Assembly (NCBI GenBank): GCA_949128115.1
Contig: OX421964.1
Location: forward strand, 19,306,892-19,370,891
Direction: 5' to 3'
From: Anaspis maculata
Lineage: Eukaryota > Arthropoda > Insecta > Coleoptera > Scraptiidae
DNA: 64,000 bases
Part shown: positions 22,588-31,959 of the stretch, piece by piece
How the letters are laid out: each line of letters starts with the position of its first letter
Numbering within the stretch: position 1 is the stretch's first letter
Translations under genes and position numbers: made by a program
The notes under the pieces: generated by a model
Seen by the model: the letters and a program-made list of their open reading frames with translations, nothing else
Told to the model about the DNA's origin: nothing
Database searches by the model: none

Positions 22588-24426
22588 AAACTGCTCGTCA
22601 AAAGTTAAGCATAGACCAAAATTTGCACCAATTTCAAGTAAGGATTTCTTCGGGGAAGAGTATCTGATTTGAAAAAAATGTATGGTGCTTGGTAGAGCTT
22701 TTCTTCAGGTACAAGACGCTATGTCAATTCACGTCACCATTGACTTTGTCCATGATATACAGGATGCCAAAGAAGGAGTGTCAAAAGTGTTAATTTTTGA
22801 AGTCGTGGAACTTTTTTAGAAAAAATTCCGGATTTTTGTTCTATTGAGTTTCAGAAAGCGGATATCAATATCTCGAAACGGTTTTTGACTTTTGATCGTA
22901 TTTTGTTTTTTCAAAGAGTTCTTGATTTTTTTGTGAAACTTAGATTTTTTGATGCAGAATTTGCTAGAGCAGTTGCTTTTTCTTGAAAATTCACAGAAAC
23001 GTACACAGTTGCTGGATGAATTATACCATGCGAAAACTGACCTCATGGATCTCCAGAAGAGGTCATCCTCTGGACCTCTTCAGGGGAGATGCCCAATGAC
23101 GCATGCTGCGACATCACTTTGACACTTATTGAACCCAGCATGGATAAAAATGCAAGACTTGTAACCATATGTTACATCAAAATCACCATGGTTACCAATC
23201 AGTCCCATAATGGGTGATTTTGTTACTGCCCAAGTCACTGGAAATTTTCAGAAGTGATATCTCCTAGACGAGTAGAGATAGAGCCATAATTCTTTTTTTG
23301 ATTTCAATCGGACACATTATTGGCCATTCAAGCACGATGTGCAAATTTTTCACGTTTATACTTTTTCAGTGGTGGATGGAAATTTTGACGTTTGTCATCT
23401 CAGAATTTTTTTTTGTATTTGTCATCATTGAAATGTCAACATGGATGTAATCTACCACTTCCACATCAGTAGTGAAAACAAAAGACCAACGAAGGTTTTC
23501 TCAGGAAACCTGGACTGTGAGGAAAAAAAACACCGAACGCAAACTTGAAATTCATCAGCTGAAATTGACAGTATACATTCACGTTGACATTTCAATGATG
23601 ACAAGTAGAAGAAAAAAAATCTGACATGACAAACGTCAAAATCACCCCCCACCACTGAAAAAGTATGAAGGTAGAAAATTTGCACATCATGCTCGAATGA
23701 TCAATAATGTGTCCGATTGAAATCAAAAAAAGGATTATGGCTCTATCTCTACTCGTCTAGGAGATATCACTTTTGAAAATTTCCAGTGACTTGGGGAGTA
23801 ACAAAATCACCCATGATGGGACTGATTGGTAACCATGGTAATTTTGATGTAACGTATGGTTACAAGTCTTGCATTTTTATCCATGCTGGGTTCAATAAGT
23901 GTCAAAGTGATGCGTCATTGGGCATCTCCCCTGAAGAGGTCCAGAGGATGACCTCTTCTGGAGGTCCATGAGGTCAGTTTTTGCATGGTATAATTCATCC
24001 AGCAACTGTGTACGTTTCTGTGAATTTTCATGAAAAAGCAACTGCTCTAGCAAATTCTGCATCAAAAAATCTAAATTTCACAAAAAAATCAAGAACTCTT
24101 TGAAAAAACAAAATACGATCAAAAGTCAAAAACCGTTTCGAGATATTGATATCCGCTTTCTAAAACTCAATAGAAAAAAAATCCGGATTTTTTTCTAAAA
24201 AAGTTCCACGACTTCAAAAATTAACACTTTTGACACTCCTTCTTTGGCATCCTGTATATCATGGACAAAGTCAATGGTGCCGTAAGTCGACATAGCGTCT
24301 TGCAGCTGAAGAAAAGGTCTACCAGCCACCTCAAACTTTTTTCAAATCGGATATTTTTTGCCCAATATATCCATGCTTGAAATTGCAGCAAATTTGGTTC
24401 TATGCTTAACTTTTGACGAGCAGTTT
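22588..24426. mobile_element. Near-perfect 1.84-kb palindrome (foldback element)
   Basis: AAACTGCTCGTCAAAAG at the left end is matched by its exact complement at the right end. The arms (about 22588..23440 and 23570..24426) are highly similar throughout, with only a short unique loop. Shared blocks include GATATACAGGATGCC, CATGGTTACCA and the AGAGGT..CCTCT block. It is inserted in the old terminal-repeat copy. No protein is encoded. No target duplication is evident: AAACTG is bordered by TCT on the left and GATT on the right. Confidence 0.75.
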
Positions 24427-24557
24427 GATTGCGTCTTATATTATTTTATGTTAAGTGAAATCCATTTCTTTTGAAACCCAAAAATGTACTCGCCGACGAA
24501 CTAAACTAACTAATCGAGCCATAACAATTGATCATACAAATTTCTTGAATCGTCGCG

Positions 24558-25208
24558 TTGCGTCGTCAAGTATCCAGGTCATACGACAAGCTTCTAAATA
24601 GGTCTCTCCCTTTTCACGAGCAGTCGAGCAGACTACCTCTTCACATAAATGCTGCAACAAATCTATCAGTCTCGCAAGATGAAGCCGAACGTTCCTGTTA
24701 TTACAATTCCTCTTCGTGGCATTCGTCAATAATAATAATTTGTGAACCAGTAATGAGAATGGCTGATCCTGGCAGTAGTCAACCGGCTCTTATCGGGGAT
24801 GTGATGGTAAGGGGGGTTTGGGAGGCGGGACGGGTGGCGATCTTCGATAACCGCATCGTTGATGCTGACGCTCCTAGTTACCGCCTTCGAAATCTATCCT
24901 GGACAACTATATCCAACCAGCATGCCAGAGAGAAGCACACCAAATACGATAGAGCTGCGGAAGATGTTAGGGGATCCTTCACACCCCTAGTTTGTTCCTG
25001 CGAAGGAGCAATGCACAAGGAGTTTGAAGCTTTTTTGAAGCGGATAGCATGCACCTTAGCTGAGCGTTGGGAGAGGCCATACTCTTCCATCTTATGCTGG
25101 GTTCGAGTCAGGATAGAATTCAGCCTGATCAGGGCAATAAGTATGAGGATAAGGGGAACTAGGAAAATTATTCGCGGAGTAGGCTTAGAGGATGGGTCAG
25201 GTATTTAG
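24558..25208 (+). pseudogene. Retroelement C-terminal domain fragment (RT-associated nuclease-like)
   Basis: A 216-codon open frame; the recognisable part starts near residue 68. It contains GDVMVRGVWEAG, IFDNRIVDADAPSYR, a K-Y-x(2)-A run, FTPLVCSCEG, and near the end RIRGTRK. This arrangement recalls the domain that follows reverse transcriptase in a group of invertebrate and protist retroelements; the D..R..D.D spacing resembles a PD-(D/E)XK-type nuclease core. The assignment is from memory and the exact family is uncertain. No reverse transcriptase lies upstream, so the copy is 5'-truncated. It interrupts the old terminal-repeat copy, since the young copies lack it between the equivalent positions. 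Confidence 0.5.
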
Positions 25209-25511
25209 ATCTTTACATGTATTATATATATTTATATTCCATACCTTCTACACATTTTACATTATCCTTTATTCATTTTTGATAATTTTGTAATTTCCTT
25301 CACAAATAATAATAATTTTCATGCATTTAATAATCCAACCAACATGGAGATTTGAATAACTGCAGCTGTAGGCCAAACCAAAGCTATTAGTTTCAGGTGG
25401 GAAGGGCTGTTGTCCTAAACTGATTATTAACAACAACAACCTGCAACTCTACGGTAGGGTCCAAACCCTGATGTAAACAAGCGCAAATTTGGCAAAGCGT
25501 GAGATTCTACG

Positions 25512-25627
25512 ATGCGATCAACAAAATTCGGAATCGAGGTAGGTGGTTACCTGGTCAAATTTCAGGATGTCAAGCTGCTTTCGGCCAGAGCACAGCCTAT
25601 CCAAACTCCGAATTTTGTTGATCGCAT
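25512..25627. repeat. 116-bp inverted-repeat insert
   Basis: ATGCGATCAACAAAATTCGG at the left is matched by its complement at the right, giving a stem of about 21 bp around a 70-bp loop. It lies inside the old terminal-repeat copy, where the young copies have different sequence, so it is probably a small non-autonomous insertion or a stem-forming fragment. Confidence 0.5.
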
Positions 25628-26150
25628 GGTAAAACTGACGCACTGGGTCTGGCTCTCTGATCACCGCAGACACAAAAATCACCCAAAAGGCCCAAGGGCT
25701 CGAATACTTTTTCTGTGAAAGATACCCAACAAAGGATGAGGCTTGACTGTGACTCAATGGCAGAGAAGACACCAGCACATGTGGGCCCATTCAGAATAAA
25801 CGCCCAAGAACTCCGTATAAGCTCTAACCCTAACTTACTAGGTCCAGGAATCCCGCTTTCAAGCTGTCGCGGCGCAGCTCTGCCAATGGAGGTCAGGACT
25901 CATCCAAAAGGGAGTCAAGAGTCATCCCATCGGAGGATAAGACTCATCCGGGAGTCTTATCTGTGTGAAGGACAGGACTCACCTGGAAAGGGGGTCAAGT
26001 CTCATCCGATAGAAGAACAGTCATATCGGTTGGTCTGGAGTCCGGATCCAAATACAAGGGTGTGTTTTGTCGCTTTTCTGACAGTATTCTCCGGCACTAT
26101 CAATCATACATCACGCCTGTTTTTCCTTGTTCGTCAGCCTGGATAAGTTT

Positions 26151-27082
26151 CTTCCGATCAATTATTATTTAGATATGGCTCCAGATGGTCAAAATAACTG
26201 TGCAAACAGACAGTGTTGACGTATAGAATTGAAATCTTAAGTAAGTTGAACGAGAAAAGTCTGCATTTGTTGCAAGCCCGTAATTTTGTTAGTTATCCGC
26301 GGAAATTGACAGTTTTTTCATGGCAGTTGGGTACACGGAAGCAGCTGTTAAGATCATAAGTCTACGAGCATGACTTCAGACGGTGAAAGTGAGAATCACT
26401 AGACATTATGAGCATTTTAACGTTTCTACATTACATATTATTGAGACCAATCGATGTCGTCACGTCGAGCTTTTGAACCAATAGCATCATTCTCATAACG
26501 ATGAAACAGGACCTCCCAGCCCCTTCTAGTTGCATAGTGATAAAACTGCACCTTGCTATTACTAATAACTCCTACCTATCAAGATCTATCACAGTCTTCC
26601 GGACCTGAAGCAGTCTCTTTACGCTCTTTGCTACGTTACCATCTATTTGCATGATTCCAATTGTATGAACGTATAGAATAATCACCTGTACCTACGTGAC
26701 GATAATTAGAAAAGAAATTGAATTCGATTGCGTTGATTGCGCACTTTGATCTTGAAATTGGTAATGCAAATGAGATATCAGTAGCTGAACAAATAAAAAT
26801 TGTATATAATACAAAAAACATCACACTCATTTAAAAATCAATTGCTCCTCAGAAGAAATGGAACTCGAACCCTGGAAAACCTAGGCTAGGTGCTAGCCTA
26901 GGTGTATTTTCCACGAACAAATGACGCTGGCCCAGCTATTGAAGATACATTTCAAACCTGAATTTTTTCAGTGGACATCTCACTATCCGTTTGATTTTTC
27001 AACGCCTATCGCTTATCTTGAACATAACAACAGTTCCACGACACTTCATACTTCATACATACTTTGCTTCGTAGAAAGACTT
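26151..27082. other. Intergenic sequence without a gene
   Basis: I find no coding region. A short imperfect hairpin, ACCTAGGCTAG followed by GCTAGCCTAGGT, lies at about 26878..26903. The remainder is AT-rich and unassigned. Confidence 0.4.
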
Positions 27083-27226
27083 GTGGCGGCTCTCATATGG
27101 GCATGTGGCGGAGGAACTGTTGTCTCCCCGATAGCTTAGTGGTCAGAGTATCCATCCGGCAAATGGAAGACCCGGGTTCGAGTCCCGGTCAGGGCAGACA
27201 CTTTTTCTCCGTCACATCGCGCCATA
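27083..27226 (+). mobile_element. tRNA-derived SINE-like repeat, copy 1
   Basis: The 144-base block shared with 35118..35262 contains a tRNA-like core at 27126..27196. The core has an A-box-like TAGCTTAGTGG, an anticodon stem TCCAT/ATGGA with loop CCGGCAA, and a T arm with B-box GGGTTCGAGTCCC. Acceptor-stem pairing is poor. Two dispersed copies extend past the tRNA boundaries, with GTGGCGGCTCTCATATGGGC before it and a CTTTTTCTCCGTCACAT tail after it. That favours a SINE over a functional tRNA gene. Confidence 0.6.
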
Positions 27227-27253
27227 GAATCAAAGTTATTCCCACTTACCAGA

Positions 27254-27372
27254 AAGCAGGCAACCAGTTATACAGTTTGTAACATGGACGTTTCGGCAAG
27301 ATTTTTTTTTTTCGCACGAATCGAGGAAAACGCAAACAATTGCAAACTTTGCGTTTTCCTTAAATAATGCGA
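27254..27372. mobile_element. Partial copy of the AACCAGTTATACAG small element
   Basis: Starts AGCAGGCAACCAGTTATACA, the same terminus as the complete element at 41427..41767. It also contains the GAATCGAGGA and GTTTTCCTT blocks of that element, in inverted order. The right terminus is missing, so it is a rearranged relic. From here to 28298 I see no gene; two weakly similar stretches near 27495 and 28008 are the only other repeat. Confidence 0.5.
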
Positions 27373-28298
27373 AGTAGTCCAGGTGCATAGGGTCCAAAAA
27401 GGCTTGACCGTGTGCCACTTCGTGAAGATATATGGAGCTATATAAGGGCAAATCACTTTGAAAAGGTATAGCTCTCGGTATAGCTCAAAAACCATAAATC
27501 GCACATAGGTGGTTCAGATGTCAAATTTCAGAGAATTCGATGGACCTTCTTCGGGATCTTCATTCTGATATAAATTTTGAATTTTTATAACAAATTAAAT
27601 GAAAATTTTCCAAATTTTTGTTTCTCCTTTTGCGCTATATTTCTAAGACTATGACCAGAACCGCAGAGGTCGTACGATGTGGAAAAGTGGATATTCTGAA
27701 TGATAACCCCTAATTTTAGTTTAATAATGAGTTTCAAATGTATCTCTGATATTCTCCGTTCTCAATTTGATAAATATATCACCTTTTGCCTTTTTAAAGT
27801 CAATTTCTCTTCACAGTTCACCCTTTAATTACAAAGTTAACATTACCATAATCGATTTTCTACATTTTGATCATCTAATGGTTAATAGCTCAAAGCTATA
27901 TTCATGGTTAATCTGCGTTCTAAATGATGGTGGTATCGTATCGATTTGGACATGCTGATTGAATGCCGAAAGTTGATACTTCTGGAAGTTCTGAAAGCCT
28001 CAACTCAAGAATCGTAAGTTGCACATAAATGATTAATATGTCAAAATGTAGAGACTTGAATGGGTTTTCCTCCTCATATACACGTTTCAATCTTGAGTCA
28101 GTTGAATTGAAAATATTGACAAAAACTGTTTTTCAGTCGCCATCGCATCAATATGGCGGCTAAAACGGCAAAAATACGAAGTGAAAAAGTGGAAATTTGG
28201 AGAGGGCCCTCAAGATCTATAACGCTGCCAAGTTTCAAAGATGTCGTATTTGTATAACCTTGAAAAAAACGCCGGAAAGCGTATTTTATAAAGACAAT

Positions 28299-31200
28299 TG
28301 AAACGACCCCAGCTATCGTCTTGATCCCTGAATGGGTAGGCAACCCATTATACTGGCATTTAATTCAACTTATTTGAATTAAATCACTTTTCCCGCTTTT
28401 GGAACCGCTTGGCCGATGATCCTCTAGTATCAGGACGACATCCCGTTGTGCCTCTCTTCTTGTTGTTCGATTATAGTGTTCTCGAGATTGTTGAGACAGG
28501 TCTGACTACAAGTTTGAACGCAATAAGACACAATATAAAATTTTAACGTAACATCAATCTATTGACTTCTATGTACAATTCAAAATGTTTAAATAATGGC
28601 TCGCTCCTATACCTAGTCCTACCTTCACATCGCAGGCTAAATTATCTAAAAGATCTAACCTATTACCGAAGAGGTAACTTTCCCCTAATTATTTCAGACG
28701 TCCCAACACCCCAACCCTCCGACGAACACCTGACTCTACACCTTGACCGACATTTAATTCTGACTGGCTTTCGCGGTTCAAAGTTCCTTCCGTGGTTAAA
28801 TCAGATCCAACATTTACGTTAGTGTTAGAGGTTATGTTAGGGTTAGGCCCGGCTTCAAGACACTCAAAAGAGAAGAGTGACTTCGACCACGAATGCAATC
28901 TAAGATTTGTGGGCCGGTGTGTGCGGTGGCCCCCTTTTTGTGGAGCCTCTTTTCAAAGGCTAACGCTCTTTTTGGGCTATGGTTCTCTTTTGCCCGTTTG
29001 GAAGGGATTGGATATGGCTGGCCTTTGTGGGGGCTTTAAACCTGTTTTCGCCGTGAATTGCCCCCAACGCTCAGAAAGATTCCCATGATCGAAAGTGCCT
29101 ATAACCGGAAATGTTGAACCAAATTTCGCCCTTCCAAAAACTTTCGAACACGCGAAACAATTACTCAAGTCAAGGTACTAATTTAATGTGAAGAACGTTT
29201 TGAGCACGCCCCGTATACGCGCTAGTTCGTTGTTGTTTAGCAATTTGTGAGAGAAGGCCGCAGCCAGGAAAAACAAAACGCAGAGAATAGACTACACAGG
29301 GTGTTCGTCGAAAAGCCGATGCGGAGAGGCGTCGAAATAATCTTTGCCCTAACACGAAGTAATCGCCGTCTACACTATTCCTGATCGAGCCCTAATAACA
29401 ATTCATTTTTACAAAGTCCCTATTTAAACGATGGCGTCGTTGGGGACCGGATTGAATTCATCAGTTTCGAATAAGAACGTTTCCATTCCCGGGACAATTC
29501 TACATGGAAATATCAGGAACTGTCGTGGCGCTAAAACAAAATTATTAGTTTCAAGGAGGGGGGGGGGGGTGTCCATCAATCCGATCAACAATTGCGACTC
29601 TACGGCAGGGTCCGAACCCCGATCTCAACGCGATTCTATTTTATTTCAATTACTTGATTTTTCACGTAGTTCCCAAAATTGACATTTTCCGAATAACTAG
29701 GAGCTTCAGAAACGCAGAGGAAGCTCACCCGCGAGTCTCCAGATCTAACCCACTAGGTCCGGTGCTCTGAGTACCGCAGTCACAAAGCCCAGTCCAGAGG
29801 GCCCAAGAGCGCGAATACCTTTCTATGAAGGTATCCATCAAAGGACGAGGCTTGCCAGTGGCTGTACCTGACGGCAGACAGTAGCGCAGATACCAGCACG
29901 TGCAGACAGATTCAGAACGCACGCGTGAGCTCCATCATACATTTTTCCGACAAAGCCTAACCGTAAGCAACTATCCCAACTCACCAAGACTAACCTCCCG
30001 CTCGTCGAGGTCATCACTCCGCCACACGAGATACCGAAACGAGAGACCTCATTTCTATCGGGCCTGGTTCATTTAGGGGTTTTAACTCGACATCCTCGAG
30101 GTGGGCTAGAACTCACCGTGGAGGGAACGCGACTCAGCATCCTGGAGGGGGTTCGAAATACTTCGTCAACGGGTCCCAACTCTACGACTTGGAGAAGGGT
30201 CGAAACTCAACACCGGAAGGGCCTTGGCACATCGACCTGGCAAAAGGGCTGGAGCTCGTCGTCGGAGGGCTCTGACTCGACACCTGGAGGCGGATCAAGA
30301 CTCAACGTCCAAGGGCTCTGACACGACATCCTAGAGACGGGTTGCAACTCAACGGGGGAAGCAACTCATCAGTCTCTCGGAGGGTCAAAACTCAACCTGG
30401 AGGGTTCTCGACTCAGCGTGCCCCCAAGGGGACCAAAACACGACTCCGAAGGGTTCCAACTCGGCTTTCTCCAGGGGGCCTTTGAGACACATCAGCCGGG
30501 GGAAATCGACTCGTCATTTTCCAAGTGGGCTGGGACTCATCATTGGGGCTTCGACGCTTCGGCCTCCAGGAGGGTCGCGACGCAACATAAACGGGTTCTA
30601 ACTCAGCTTCCTCGAAGGGGACTAAAACTCTTCGCTAACAGGCCCGCAGAAGCACTCGGCAGCGGACGTGACAAGTCGGGAGCGGACGGCAGCCCAGGAG
30701 GATTGGTCCAGGTACCACGGTCAATCTCCGGCGATATCCTCCATTCCCAGCAGTTCGGAATATTTTATTGCATCCAAAACGATCGCGAACGGTGTACAGA
30801 CAGCTCAGGTAATCCGAGAAGCCGCTGAAGAATGCGACCGGCGGTGCTAACACGTGTAAATCGGATGGTGGCGGGCAGCGGGCAGCGGGCGGTGGCACGG
30901 CGCGTCAACACAGTGGGAGTACGGCAGCAACTAGCTGAGTCAATGTGCGGGTGCTTTACTTCATATGCACCAATTCACCATTTCGTCGGACATCAAGCAG
31001 GAACGGTTGTTGAATCTCGATGATGGGCCAGTAAATTATGTTATAGAGCTTCGCGGGATTTACACGAATGAATTAAATAGCTAGCGACATCTTTTAATGA
31101 TGCCTTGACTCTGAATATTCACATTATCATACCTCGATTTCACGGCTTTGAATTATTTTCCTCCGGATTATTTTCGGCCCGCCAAAAGCGGGTGGCTTCA
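28299..31200 (+). repeat. Left 2902-bp terminal repeat
   Basis: First copy of the direct repeat. Its contents in order are: an AT-rich start, a TTAGGG-like stretch near 28838, a 12-base G run near 29557, a GC-rich array of degenerate short repeats (about 30070..30640), and a GC-rich segment with a GCGGGCA-type microrepeat near 30870. Short open frames occur, but none resembles a known protein. Confidence 0.8.
30070..30640 (+). repeat. Degenerate ~30-bp tandem repeats inside the left terminal repeat
   Basis: A loosely repeated unit of the form GGGTYnnAACTCaaC followed by nTCCTGGA recurs more than a dozen times. The same array is present at 33731..34301, and a more diverged version at about 25890..26030 in the old copy. 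Such arrays in terminal repeats often carry enhancer-like or recombination-prone sequence; the function here is unknown. Confidence 0.6.
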
Positions 31201-31959
31201 GTCTCCTCCTTTTCCACGACAAGGGAGAACTAGAGATAACTTGGCGTGGAAAGAAAATCTAGAACAGATAGTTAGGAACGGACTTGACAAATTAGATACC
31301 TATTATGGATCTTGAACTCTTCTTTCTTCTCCTCCTAAACTTTGATAGACCTTCCTCCTCCTAGACCTTACATCTTGTCTTCGTGGAAAGAAAATCTAAA
31401 ACCAACGGTTACGAATGGACTTGACAAATTAGATACCTATTATGAGTCTCAAGAGAACTCTTCTTCCTTCTCCTCCTAAATTTTGAATAGACCTTCCTCC
31501 TCCTAGACCTTGCATTTTGTCTTCTCCTCCTAGTCCTTATCAAATCAATGTGGTCGCCATCTAGAACAAAAGATTGCATTTTGTCTTCTCCTCCTAGTCC
31601 TAAAACAATTAGTTAGTTGCTGCATGGTAACAAACTTTCTTTTCCCATTCCTTATCAAATCAATGTGGTCGCCATCTAGAACAAAAGATTAGTACTTAAC
31701 TATTTCATAACCAACCTCAATCTTTTTTCATCGCCAGAGTGTTTGGACCACAACCATTGCTTCTCAATCTAAAACAAATCATTAGTGTAATTTCACCACA
31801 AACCTCATCTCTTTTTCCCGAGTATAATCCATTTCGAACCATCCTCAACTTCTTCACGCAGCCATCCTGAATTCCAGCTACCTAAAAACTCATTGCCTTC
31901 AAACTCAAAGTCAGCAATCTCTCAGCTCAAGAAAAACTCTATCCTGGTCACGGCACCAC
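31201..31959. repeat. 759-bp internal segment with its own tandem repeats
   Basis: This lies between the two terminal repeats. CGTGGAAAGAAAATCTA recurs about 142 bases apart (31240 and 31381), and GTGGTCGCCATCTAGAACAA recurs about 114 bases apart (near 31550 and 31664). CTCCTCCTA-rich pyrimidine stretches are frequent. No open frame of significance exists, so the element has no visible coding capacity. Confidence 0.65.

Larger units (their letters stand above)
22278..26150 (+). mobile_element. Old, broken copy of the 2.9-kb terminal-repeat unit
   Basis: Segments 22278..22587, about 24500..24545 and about 25370..26150 align in order and on the same strand with the beginning, middle and repeat-rich part of the young unit at 28299..31200. 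Shared landmarks are CACTTTTCCCGCTTTTGG-like sequence, ATCGAGCC, GCAACTCTACGG, the GGCCCAAG..GCTCGAATAC stretch and GACTCATC repeats. Divergence is substantial. A foldback (22588..24426), a retroelement ORF (24558..25208) and a small inverted repeat (25512..25627) interrupt it. Confidence 0.6.

Noticed and set aside
27126..27196. Possible functional tRNA gene with a GGC anticodon
   Set aside because: The T arm and anticodon stem pair well but the acceptor stem does not, and the same tRNA-like core with the same extra flanks recurs at 35118..35262. A SINE explains it better.
28830..28856. Telomere-like TTAGGG stretch
   Set aside because: Only two or three imperfect units, present inside each 2.9-kb repeat copy; no array and no chromosome-end context.
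30418..30828. 136-codon open frame in the terminal repeat as a gene
   Set aside because: It lies in a GC-rich degenerate repeat array where stops are rare on several frames, shows no family resemblance and has overlapping open frames on the other strand.
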